A stretch of DNA of 52,791 nucleotides from Flavobacterium psychrophilum (GTDB lineage Bacteria > Bacteroidota > Bacteroidia > Flavobacteriales > Flavobacteriaceae), in the NCBI GenBank assembly GCA_945862065.1, contig CAMAWT010000018.1, forward strand, positions 1 to 52,791. The letters are read 5' to 3'. Below the pieces are notes generated by a model. That model was not told where the DNA came from. It made no database searches and was given only the letters and a program-made list of their open reading frames with translations. The stretch's first letter is position 1; each line of letters begins with the position of its first letter. Positions 28,918-36,693 of the stretch are shown here, piece by piece. The translations under genes and the position numbers were made by a program.

Positions 28918-30024
28918 ATGCAAGAACAAGAACTTATTTCATTATTAGCTTTATTAAAAACCGAAGGGATTGGAGATGTTGTTGCAAAAAAACTCCTAAA
29001 CCATTGTGGTACTGCGGAAAACATTTTTAATGCCAAAGTTTCGCAGCTTGCAAGTATTGACGGAATTGGCGATTTTATCATCAAAAAAATCAAAGCAAAA
29101 TCAGGGTTTACTCAAGCAGAATCTGAATATAATTTTATTTCAAACAACGCCATTTCAGTACATTTTTATCAAGATGAAACCTATCCAACCCGTTTAAAAC
29201 ATTGTGTTGATAGTCCGTTATTGCTGTTTTCTTCAGGAAAAATAAACCTCAATACACAAAAAATAATTTCTATAGTTGGCACAAGAGAAGTTACCTCATA
29301 CGGAATTGATTTTTGTAAAAAACTCATTGAAGATTTGGCTCCGTTAAACCCGATTATTGTTAGCGGATTTGCATATGGAGTGGATATTGTTGCCCACAAA
29401 GCCGCAATGGAACATAACCTTCAAACAATTGGTGTGGTTGCACATGGATTGAATCAGATTTATCCGAAATCACACAAAAAATATGTGGCAAAAATGGAAG
29501 TAAACGGTGGTTTCATGACCGAGTATTGGAGCACATCCAACCCTGAAAAAGAAAATTTTGTGAAGCGCAACCGTATTGTAGCCGGAATGTGTGAAGCCAC
29601 AATAGTCATTGAAAGCGCAGAAAAAGGTGGCTCGTTGATTACGGCAAATCTTGCCAATGAATACAACAGAGATGTGTTTGCGGTTCCGGGCAGAATTTCT
29701 GATAAATACAGTCAAGGTTGCAACAACTTGATTAAAACGCAAAGAGCCAATTTATTGACTTCTGCCGCAGATATTTTGTATATACTAAATTGGGAATTAC
29801 AAGAAAAAGAATCCAAAAAAGGGGTTCAAAAACAACTCTTTGTAACGCTTGATTTTGAAGAACAAAAAGTCTATGATTATTTGCTTAAAAACGGCAAACA
29901 ATTGTTAGACATCATCGCCTTAGAATGTGATATGCAAGTGTTTAAAATTTCTTCCCTTTTACTGAACATGGAACTCAAAGGCTGCATCAGACCCTTGCCG
30001 GGAAAATTATTTGAAGTGATTTAA
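28918..30024 (+). CDS. dprA: DNA-processing protein DprA
   Basis: The 368-residue protein loads RecA on incoming single-stranded DNA during natural transformation. A helix-hairpin-helix region (residues 1-~65, with two GIGD turns) precedes the Rossmann-like core with IVGTREVTSYG, SGFAYGVDIVAHKAA, KRNRIVAGM and the GSLITA loop. A C-terminal winged helix (about 300-368) closes it. The length and all core motifs are normal. The gene has its own promoter and is convergent with trpS, which ends one base away. recA is 2.7 kb to the right. Confidence 0.94.
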   Translation: MQEQELISLLALLKTEGIGDVVAKKLLNHCGTAENIFNAKVSQLASIDGIGDFIIKKIKAKSGFTQAESEYNFISNNAISVHFYQDETYPTRLKHCVDSPLLLFSSGKINLNTQKIISIVGTREVTSYGIDFCKKLIEDLAPLNPIIVSGFAYGVDIVAHKAAMEHNLQTIGVVAHGLNQIYPKSHKKYVAKMEVNGGFMTEYWSTSNPEKENFVKRNRIVAGMCEATIVIESAEKGGSLITANLANEYNRDVFAVPGRISDKYSQGCNNLIKTQRANLLTSAADILYILNWELQEKESKKGVQKQLFVTLDFEEQKVYDYLLKNGKQLLDIIALECDMQVFKISSLLLNMELKGCIRPLPGKLFEVI

Positions 30025-30025
30025 T

Positions 30026-30997
30026 CTATTCAAAACCAAGTTTTACACGCACTCTTTTTAATACTGAATTTGCAACTTCGTGTGCTTTGGCAGCTCCTTG
30101 TTTTAACAAAGCATCCACCTCATCCAAGTGCGTCATGTAATAATTGTATTTTTCTCTTTCGGTTTTAAATTTCTCACAAATCAATTCAAACAGCGCTTGT
30201 TTGGCATGACCGTAGCCATAATTTCCGCCTTCATAATTTTGACGCATTTGTGAAATTTCATCTTCCGAGGCAAGTAATTTGTATAATGCAAAAACCTTAC
30301 AGGTATGCGGATTTTTTGGATCTTCCAAAGGCGTACTGTCACTTTCAACACTCATAATTTGTTTGCGCAAAGCCTTGTCATCCAAAAATATATTGATAAT
30401 ATTTCCTCTCGATTTGCTCATTTTATTTCCATCCGTTCCGGGAATATACATTGTTTCTTCTTGAACTTTTCCTTCCGGAATTACAAAAGTTTCTCCCATT
30501 TGATGGTTAAACCTGGAAGCAACATCACGGGTAATTTCTATGTGTTGCATTTGGTCTTTTCCCACAGGAACAAAATTGGCATCATACAATAAAATATCTG
30601 CAGCCATCAACATCGGATACGTAAACAAACCTGCATTGACATCTTCCAATCTATCCGATTTATCTTTAAATGAATGCGCTAAAGTCAATCGCTGAAACGG
30701 AAAAAAACAACTCAAATACCAAGAAAGTTCTGCCGTTTGTGGCACATCACTTTGTCTGTAAAAGGTTACTTTGTTTACATCCAAACCACAAGCCAACCAT
30801 GCCGCGGCAGTACTGTAGGTGTTTTGCCTTAATTCTTCTCCGTTTTTTATTTGCGTGATAGAATGTAAATCGGCAATAAATAAAAAAGACTCATTATTTG
30901 CCAAGTTTGAAAGTTCAATAGCAGGAATGATCGCTCCAAGTAAATTTCCTAAATGGGGCGTGCCCGTACTTTGCACACCAGTAAGTATTTTTGACAT
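30026..30997 (-). CDS. trpS: Tryptophanyl-tRNA synthetase
   Basis: The 323-residue class Ic synthetase charges tRNA-Trp. The HIGH-type motif is PHLGNL (14-19, after GVQSTGT), the KMSKS loop is NKMSKSRGN, and the tryptophan-pocket region has YPMLMAADILLY. It is a single-copy housekeeping gene of normal length. Confidence 0.96.
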   Translation of the reverse strand: MSKILTGVQSTGTPHLGNLLGAIIPAIELSNLANNESFLFIADLHSITQIKNGEELRQNTYSTAAAWLACGLDVNKVTFYRQSDVPQTAELSWYLSCFFPFQRLTLAHSFKDKSDRLEDVNAGLFTYPMLMAADILLYDANFVPVGKDQMQHIEITRDVASRFNHQMGETFVIPEGKVQEETMYIPGTDGNKMSKSRGNIINIFLDDKALRKQIMSVESDSTPLEDPKNPHTCKVFALYKLLASEDEISQMRQNYEGGNYGYGHAKQALFELICEKFKTEREKYNYYMTHLDEVDALLKQGAAKAHEVANSVLKRVRVKLGFE

Positions 30998-31015
30998 CTT
31001 ATTTATTATTTACTG

Positions 31016-31023
31016 CAAAGTTA
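31016..31023 (-). promoter_or_regulatory. -7 box of trpS promoter
   Basis: On the minus strand TAACTTTG fits TAnnTTTG, 18 bases before the start codon. The -33 element is not clear. Confidence 0.45.
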
Positions 31024-31084
31024 AACACGATTTTTACATTTTTTATCATTGTTGTCCAATAAAAATAATATTTTTATCTTAATG

Positions 31085-31260
31085 CTTAGATTTTAAAATG
31101 TTTAAATCCATAAATCACATATAGACTTGTTTTTTTAGTATGCAACAATCATATGAAAAATTTGCCACGGATGTAACGGATTTAGCGCATTATCACGAAT
31201 AAAATCTGTGAAATCTGTGTCAAAAAAAAGGCGCAAAATTGTAATTTTATTTTTTATCGG
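31085..31260. other. Intergenic spacer between trpS and plsC
   Basis: No gene. The stretch TTTGCCACGGATGTAACGGA followed by TAAAATCTGTGAAATCTGTG (31160-31220) looks like a degenerate imperfect palindrome of a type I remember from other flavobacterial spacers. Confidence 0.4.
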
Positions 31261-31266
31261 GCATTA

Positions 31267-31298
31267 TTGATTTTTTATCAAAATTTAATTTATTTTTG
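31267..31298 (+). promoter_or_regulatory. Promoter of plsC
   Basis: TTG at 31267, a 21-base spacer, and TATTTTTG at 31291-31298. The start codon follows after 5 bases, so the transcript would be leaderless or nearly so. Confidence 0.5.
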
Positions 31299-31303
31299 GA
31301 CTT

Positions 31304-32050
31304 ATGAAGATAATAAAAATAATTTTTTGGACGCTATATAGAATATGGTTTTATATTTTGATGGCTATTCCAATACTCGCCATGTTTCCTTTTTTGGTCG
31401 TTTCTATTTTGAAAGAAAAGTGGTATCCTTATTTTTTTATCATGGCACGAATTTGGGCAAAATTTATTTTATTTGGAATGTGTTTTCGATATACTGTTGA
31501 GAAAGAACAGCAAATAGAATTTGGAAAAAGCTATATGTTTACAGCCAATCATACTTCCATGTCCGACATAATGTTGATGCTTGCAGTAGTCAAAAACCCT
31601 TTTGTTTTTGTGGGTAAACACGATTTAAAAAACATTCCTTTATTCGGATTTTTCTATAAAAGAACCTGTATTTTGGTTGATAGAAACAATCCAAAAAGCA
31701 GGAGAGAAGTCTTTGAAAGTGCTCAAAAAAGGCTCAATCAAGGATTAAGCATTTGTATTTTTCCGGAAGGCGGCGTTCCAGACGAATCGATTGTATTGGA
31801 CGAATTTAAAGATGGCGCTTTCAGATTGGCACTAGACCATCAAATACCGATTGTTCCTTTGACTTTTGGAGATAATAAAGAACGTTTTTCGTTTACTTTT
31901 TTTAGCGGAAGTCCAGGTTTAATGAGGGTTAAAGTACATCCATTCATCGAAACAAATGGAAAAACAGATGCTGATCGTAAAGAAATTAAAGAGCAAACAA
32001 GAAATGTAATCCTACATCAATTGGCGCAATACGCTGAGTCTAAAAACTAA
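31304..32050 (+). CDS. plsC: 1-acyl-sn-glycerol-3-phosphate acyltransferase
   Basis: The 248-residue membrane enzyme makes phosphatidic acid. Two N-terminal hydrophobic segments (about 7-35 and 45-60) are followed by the acyltransferase site NHTSMSD (His83, Asp88), the KHDLKNIPLFG block, and the substrate motif FPEGG (153-157). It is convergent with a small lipoprotein gene, and a palindromic repeat lies between them. Confidence 0.92.
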   Translation: MKIIKIIFWTLYRIWFYILMAIPILAMFPFLVVSILKEKWYPYFFIMARIWAKFILFGMCFRYTVEKEQQIEFGKSYMFTANHTSMSDIMLMLAVVKNPFVFVGKHDLKNIPLFGFFYKRTCILVDRNNPKSRREVFESAQKRLNQGLSICIFPEGGVPDESIVLDEFKDGAFRLALDHQIPIVPLTFGDNKERFSFTFFSGSPGLMRVKVHPFIETNGKTDADRKEIKEQTRNVILHQLAQYAESKN

Positions 32051-32100
32051 TTAAATTCTTTTTTTAGAACCAAAAGGCTCGGGCATTTTCCAATCCATGT

Positions 32101-32170
32101 TCCCGCTTTCCACTTCAATCTTTTTGTTTTTGAAAAAAAAACAAAAAGGATTTTCGCTACAATCGGGGGT
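32101..32170. repeat. Intergenic palindromic repeat, copy 4
   Basis: Arms TCCCGCTTTCCACTTCAATC and GGATTTTCGCTACAATCGGG around a hairpin of CTTTTTGTTTTTG with its complement. GGGCATTTTCCA is repeated directly outside both arms (32091 and 32187). Confidence 0.8.
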
Positions 32171-32216
32171 AACACTCCATGTTTGGGGCATTTTCCAAAC
32201 GTTTGGGTTTTTAAAC

Positions 32217-32250
32217 AAAAAAGAAGTTGCTTTATCAACAACTTCTTTTA
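32217..32250 (-). terminator. Terminator of the lipoprotein gene after recA
   Basis: AAGAAGTTG pairs with CAACTTCTT around a nine-base loop; T-rich on the minus strand. Confidence 0.75.
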
Positions 32251-32255
32251 TATTT

Positions 32256-32660
32256 TTAATGATTTACAACAGCATCAAATTCAATAAATTCATCAACTCC
32301 TTGAGCATTTTCACCTTTCCAAAATTTAAAACGGTAAGTGCCAAGCGCTTTTGGTTTGAATTCTAAATTTACTTGAACATTTGTATTCAAATCAGTTTGA
32401 CAATTATCTTGATTCAGTTTGATGGTATGTATGGCAACAGTTCTGGTCATTCCATCACGGTCATAATAAAAACCATCAAACAAATGACACGTTGATTGCT
32501 TTTTATATCGAATAGGAATTTCGGTCAAACTGTCTTTTGCAAAAGCAGTAGGCATATCTATTTCAAAAACAGGTTTCAATTCGCTGTAAAATCTTTCTTC
32601 TTCTCTAGAACAAGAAAAAAATAACAAACTCAATCCTAAAAGGGCAATAGTTTTCTTCAT
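32256..32660 (-). CDS. Small lipoprotein of unknown function downstream of recA
   Basis: The 134-residue product has a lipoprotein signal (lipobox FFSC, Cys17) and an Ig-like mature part with two cysteines (in STCHLF and DNCQTD) and a YRFKFWKG strand. I know no function. It starts 18 bases after recA and ends in a terminator, so it is likely co-transcribed with recA, although a periplasmic or outer-membrane lipoprotein has no obvious part in recombination. Confidence 0.78.
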   Translation of the reverse strand: MKKTIALLGLSLLFFSCSREEERFYSELKPVFEIDMPTAFAKDSLTEIPIRYKKQSTCHLFDGFYYDRDGMTRTVAIHTIKLNQDNCQTDLNTNVQVNLEFKPKALGTYRFKFWKGENAQGVDEFIEFDAVVNH

Positions 32661-32678
32661 ATTCGATGTATTTTACAA

Positions 32679-33686
32679 TTAAGCGTCTGCTAATTCTTTA
32701 ATATGTGCTTTGATTTTAGCTTCCAATTCATCTGCCAATTCTGGATTGTCTTTAATCAAAGATTTTACAGCATCTCTACCCTGACCCAGTTTTGTTTCAC
32801 CATAACTAAACCAAGATCCTGCTTTTTTAACTATTTCAAATTCGACCGCTAAGTCTAAAATTTCTCCTGTTTTAGAAACACCTTCACCGTACATAATGTC
32901 AAATTCGGCAGTTTTAAAAGGTGGAGCTACTTTGTTTTTTACCACTTTTACTTTGGTTCGGTTTCCAATAACGTTTTCTCCATCTTTAATTTGAGATGAA
33001 CGACGAATGTCTAAACGTACAGATGCATAAAACTTCAACGCATTTCCACCCGTTGTCGTTTCTGGATTTCCAAACATAACCCCAATTTTTTCTCTCAACT
33101 GATTGATAAAGAAAACCGTACAATTTGTTTTGCTAATCGTTCCTGTTAATTTTCTCAATGCTTGCGACATCAATCTTGCGTGTAATCCCATTTTGGAGTC
33201 ACCCATTTCACCTTCAATTTCACTTTTTGGTGTCAATGCAGCAACCGAGTCAATTACAACAATATCAATTGCTCCTGAACGAATTAAGTTTTCAGCAATT
33301 TCCAAGGCTTGTTCTCCATTATCTGGTTGCGATATGATTAAATTATCAATATCAACGCCCAATTTTTGTGCATAAAAACGATCAAAAGCATGCTCTGCGT
33401 CTATAAAAGCTGCAATACCTCCTGCTTTTTGAGCTTCAGCAATGGCATGAAGTGTTAAGGTTGTTTTTCCTGAAGATTCTGGTCCGTAAATTTCTATAAT
33501 TCTTCCGCGCGGATAACCATTTACACCCAAGGCTAAGTCCAATCCAAGCGATCCTGAAGAAATAGTTTCTACTTCTACAATCGCTTTATCCCCCATTTTC
33601 ATTACGGTGCCTTTACCATAGGTTTTATCTAGCTTGTCTAGCGTTAATTGTAACGCCTTTAATTTTGCTTCTTTTTCTGTACTCAT
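32679..33686 (-). CDS. recA: Recombinase RecA
   Basis: The 335-residue protein catalyses strand exchange and triggers the SOS response. Walker A is GPESSGKT (68-75), followed by the DAEHAF block, MSQALRK..., the INQLREKIG motif, and a normal C-terminus. The start [10 protein letters not shown] was chosen; an ATG seven codons upstream gives a poorer fit to the family. All core residues are intact. Confidence 0.97.
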   Translation of the reverse strand: MSTEKEAKLKALQLTLDKLDKTYGKGTVMKMGDKAIVEVETISSGSLGLDLALGVNGYPRGRIIEIYGPESSGKTTLTLHAIAEAQKAGGIAAFIDAEHAFDRFYAQKLGVDIDNLIISQPDNGEQALEIAENLIRSGAIDIVVIDSVAALTPKSEIEGEMGDSKMGLHARLMSQALRKLTGTISKTNCTVFFINQLREKIGVMFGNPETTTGGNALKFYASVRLDIRRSSQIKDGENVIGNRTKVKVVKNKVAPPFKTAEFDIMYGEGVSKTGEILDLAVEFEIVKKAGSWFSYGETKLGQGRDAVKSLIKDNPELADELEAKIKAHIKELADA

Positions 33687-33792
33687 CTGAATTGATTTTA
33701 TTGCCATTTAATCTGTAAAATTACTTATTTTTTTAATGCAATTTCAAATTATATTAATGAATTTTAAACAATCTGAAAATAAATTTATTCCG

Positions 33793-33800
33793 TACTTTTG
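33793..33800 (+). promoter_or_regulatory. -7 box of hemB promoter
   Basis: TACTTTTG fits TAnnTTTG, 36 bases before the start chosen for hemB. It supports the start at 33837 over the upstream ATG at 33798, which overlaps the box. Confidence 0.55.
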
Positions 33801-33836
33801 TATTTTAATTTTGACATTAATTTATTCCATCACCAT

Positions 33837-34832
33837 ATGTTTCCATTACAAAGAGGTAGAAGATTACGCACAAACGAAAGCATCCGTTCTTTGGTTCGTG
33901 AAACTACGTTAAGCCCAGCAGATTTTATGTTCCCGATGTTTATTGCAGAAGGAGAAAATATACAAGTCGAAATCCCATCAATGCCCGGAATTTTCCGAAG
34001 ATCTATTGATTTAACTGTTAAAGAAGTCCAAGAATTGTTCGATTTAGGTATTCGTGCCGTAAACATCTACGTAAAAGTAAGCGAGGATTTAAAAGACAAC
34101 ACGGGCAAAGAAGCTTGGAACCCAAACGGATTGATGCAACAAGCCATCAAAGCTATCAAAACCGCTTGCCCAGAAATGATTGTGATGCCCGACGTGGCGC
34201 TTGACCCCTACTCTATTTATGGTCACGACGGAATTATTGAAAACGGCGATGTAGCTAACGACCCAACCAACGACGCCTTAGTAAAAATGGCGGTTTCGCA
34301 TGCACAAGCCGGTGCCGATTTTGTAGCGCCAAGCGACATGATGGACGGACGTGTTTTGCGCCTTCGTCAAGGATTGGACGCTGCAGGTTTCCATAATGTA
34401 GGAATTATGAGTTATTCGGCAAAATATGCTTCGGCGTTTTATGGACCCTTTCGCGATGCCTTAGATAGTGCGCCAAGAGAAGCTGACATTGAAGTGCCAA
34501 AAGACAAAAAAACCTACCAAATGGATTATGCTAACCGCATCGAAGCCATCAAAGAAGCCTTGTCTGACGTAGAAGAAGGCGCAGATATGGTGATGGTAAA
34601 ACCCGGTATTGCCTATCTCGACATTGTTCGTGAAGTAAAAAATGCCGTGAATGTTCCCGTAACTGTTTTTCACGTTTCTGGAGAATATGCTATGATCAAA
34701 GCCGCCGCCGAAAAAGGTTGGCTCGACCACGACAAAATCATGATGGAACAACTCATGTGCATCAAACGCGCCGGAGCCAATTTAATCTCCACCTATTTTG
34801 CCAAAGAAGCTGCTATTTTACTAAAATCATAA
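33837..34832 (+). CDS. hemB: Porphobilinogen synthase (delta-aminolevulinic acid dehydratase)
   Basis: The 331-residue enzyme condenses two 5-aminolevulinate molecules to porphobilinogen in haem synthesis. The Schiff-base lysines are Lys196 (SYSAKYAS) and Lys255 (VMVKPG). The site that carries three cysteines for zinc in animal enzymes reads DVALDPYSIYGHDG here (Asp-rich), so the enzyme should be zinc-independent and use magnesium. The start was chosen downstream of the -7 box and fits the family N-terminus (MFPLQRGRRLR). Confidence 0.95.
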   Translation: MFPLQRGRRLRTNESIRSLVRETTLSPADFMFPMFIAEGENIQVEIPSMPGIFRRSIDLTVKEVQELFDLGIRAVNIYVKVSEDLKDNTGKEAWNPNGLMQQAIKAIKTACPEMIVMPDVALDPYSIYGHDGIIENGDVANDPTNDALVKMAVSHAQAGADFVAPSDMMDGRVLRLRQGLDAAGFHNVGIMSYSAKYASAFYGPFRDALDSAPREADIEVPKDKKTYQMDYANRIEAIKEALSDVEEGADMVMVKPGIAYLDIVREVKNAVNVPVTVFHVSGEYAMIKAAAEKGWLDHDKIMMEQLMCIKRAGANLISTYFAKEAAILLKS

Positions 34833-34850
34833 AGCAAAAATATAAATTAT

Positions 34851-35003
34851 TTGGGCGTTCCCTTCGGGCCGGGCTGTTCGCTATATCTTTTTAAAATGGT
34901 TTTATTTTCAGCTGAAGATTAGATTTCAATCATCGCAAATCAACGTTCAAAAAAACATCAACCCATTTTAAAAAGGATACCGCTTCCATCCCTAACGCGG
35001 TTT
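34851..35003 (+). repeat. Intergenic palindromic repeat, copy 5
   Basis: Arms GGGCTGTTCGCTATATC and GGATACCGCTTCCATCCC, outer left GGGCGTTCCC and outer right TAACGCGG. The centre is extended to about 100 bases and closed by TTTTTAAAATGG with CCATTTTAAAAA. Confidence 0.8.
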
Positions 35004-35051
35004 ACGGTGGTAAGATGAGTTGATTTCAATTGAAAAAATTTACTAGTTTAA

Positions 35052-35094
35052 CACAAATTTACTTCGTCTGTTCGCTTTGCTCGAGTCACAAATT
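35052..35094 (-). repeat. 43-bp segment shared in inverse with 27320-27363
   Basis: Reverse complement of the segment described after mfd, with one mismatch. It is flanked on both sides by palindromic repeats 5 and 6, as its partner is by 2 and 3. Confidence 0.85.
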
Positions 35095-35188
35095 AGCTCA
35101 AATTTAAAACTTTGCAACTTTGTAACACATAAACTTAATAAACTTCATAACCCTAATTAACTCTCAACAAAAAGTCTTCTGAAAAGCT

Positions 35189-35302
35189 ACTTGTCTATAG
35201 TAGCCCCGGTAGAGCCGATATCCTCCTGATGTCCCGTAGGGCGAAGGAGATAAAGGCGAAAACGGGACGGATTTTCTTTGAAAACGGAGTTGTGTGCTTC
35301 TA
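35189..35302 (-). repeat. Intergenic palindromic repeat, copy 6 (reverse orientation)
   Basis: Nearly identical to copy 3, sharing GAGCCGATATCCTCCTGA, GTCCCG, AGGGCGAAGGAGATAAAGGC, CGAAAA/CGAAAG and TTGTGTGCTTCTAA. The differences are a few substitutions. Confidence 0.88.
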
Positions 35303-35362
35303 AAAAAAATAAACCGTTTTTGGAGTTATGTTTTGTTTAATTAAATCAATTATCTTTATCAA

Positions 35363-35833
35363 ATGGAAACTTGTAATATAAAAACGCCTTTGGGAATTGC
35401 TACAGTTCATGGTGACGAAGAAGGTATTGCAGTTATTTCTATAGCTGATGACGGAGTTGTTTCTGAAGAAATTCCAGATATTTTAAAAGTAGCTGTGAGT
35501 CAATTGCAAGAATATTTTGAAGGGAAACGCACCTATTTTGATTTTAGAATGAATCCAAAAGGAACCGAATTTCAGCAAAAAGTATGGAATACTTTACTTC
35601 AAATTCCGTACGGAACAACTATTACTTATATGGAACAAGCTAAACTACTTGGTGATGTAAAAGCTATTAGAGCTGTAGCATCGGCAAATGGGAAAAACCC
35701 TTTGTGGATTGTGGTGCCGTGCCATAGAGTAATTGGTACTGACGGCTCGCTAACGGGATATGCGGGTGGTTTGTGGCGCAAAAAATGGTTGCTTGAACTT
35801 GAAAATCCAACATTGCAACAAAGTTTGTTTTAG
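35363..35833 (+). CDS. Methylated-DNA--protein-cysteine methyltransferase
   Basis: The 156-residue suicide protein removes alkyl groups from O6-alkylguanine. The acceptor is Cys120 in VVPCHRVIG; the DNA-binding helix-turn-helix includes PYGTTITYMEQAKLLG and RAVASANGKNP. The N-terminal ribonuclease-like part is short but normal for Ogt-type proteins. No AdaA domain is attached. Confidence 0.93.
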   Translation: METCNIKTPLGIATVHGDEEGIAVISIADDGVVSEEIPDILKVAVSQLQEYFEGKRTYFDFRMNPKGTEFQQKVWNTLLQIPYGTTITYMEQAKLLGDVKAIRAVASANGKNPLWIVVPCHRVIGTDGSLTGYAGGLWRKKWLLELENPTLQQSLF

Positions 35834-35902
35834 TTTGTAATGATTTTTTTATATATTCGTTTTTGTAAAATAGGTTCTAATTTCTAATAGTTATTTTTCA
35901 AA

Positions 35903-36616
35903 ATGATCGAAAAAATAAACCTTAACAACATCCTGTTTTTGGACATCGAAACGGTGCCGGAAGAAGAAAACTTTCATTCGCTAGACGATGAAATGAAGCA
36001 GCTTTGGGAGCACAAAACACAGTACCAACGCAAAGACGATTTCAGTCCTGAGGCGTTTTATGACCGTGCAGGAATTTGGGCCGAGTTTGGTAAAATTGTT
36101 TGTATTTCTGTAGGTTATTTTGTGGTTAAAGGCGACGTTCGCAACTTTAGAGTGACCTCGTTTTTTGGCGAAGAAAAGAAAATTTTACACGATTTTAATA
36201 ACTTATTGAGCAATCATTTCAATCAGGCTCAGCATATTTTGTGCGGACACAATGCCAAGGAATTTGACATTCCGTTTATGGCTCGACGCATGATTATTAA
36301 TCAAATTCCGCTTCCAGACAAGCTCAATTTATTTGGCAAAAAGCCATGGGAAATTCCGCATTTGGACACTTTAGAATTATGGAAATTTGGCGATTATAAA
36401 CATTTCACTTCGTTGAAATTGATGTGTAAAGTATTGGGAATTCCTTCTTCAAAAGGCGATATTGATGGTAGTCAGGTAGGTCACGTTTTTTATGTGGAAA
36501 AAGACATTGATCGAATTGTAACTTATTGCGAAAAAGATACCATTGCCGTTGCGCAGATTTTCCTTCGTTTGAGACGGGAAGATTTGTTGATTGAAGACGA
36601 GATTATTCATGTTTAA
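35903..36616 (+). CDS. Predicted 3'-5' exonuclease, PolB-exonuclease-like
   Basis: The 237-residue protein is a stand-alone DnaQ-fold exonuclease related to the proofreading domain of family B polymerases (PF10108-type). ExoI carries Asp14 and Glu16 (FLDIETVPEE), ExoII lies in GHNAKEFDIPF, and ExoIII in YCEKDTIAV. All metal-binding acids appear present. Its substrate and pathway are unknown; the neighbouring alkyltransferase gene is 69 bases upstream and might be co-transcribed. A perfect hairpin follows. Confidence 0.85.
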   Translation: MIEKINLNNILFLDIETVPEEENFHSLDDEMKQLWEHKTQYQRKDDFSPEAFYDRAGIWAEFGKIVCISVGYFVVKGDVRNFRVTSFFGEEKKILHDFNNLLSNHFNQAQHILCGHNAKEFDIPFMARRMIINQIPLPDKLNLFGKKPWEIPHLDTLELWKFGDYKHFTSLKLMCKVLGIPSSKGDIDGSQVGHVFYVEKDIDRIVTYCEKDTIAVAQIFLRLRREDLLIEDEIIHV

Positions 36617-36626
36617 ATCGATATTT

Positions 36627-36658
36627 AACCCTGACAGGGTTTCAACCCTGTCAGGGTT
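36627..36658. terminator. Perfect 15-bp hairpin
   Basis: AACCCTGACAGGGTT and its exact reverse complement are separated by two bases. Each half is nearly self-complementary too. No T-run follows, so termination is less certain; it may be a copy of a small mobile palindrome. Confidence 0.6.
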
Positions 36659-36693
36659 GAACAAAATTATTACATTTACAAAAATTATAAATT

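Noticed and set aside
32047..32241. Minus-strand frame across palindromic repeat 4
   Set aside because: Same reason: translation of a non-coding palindrome.
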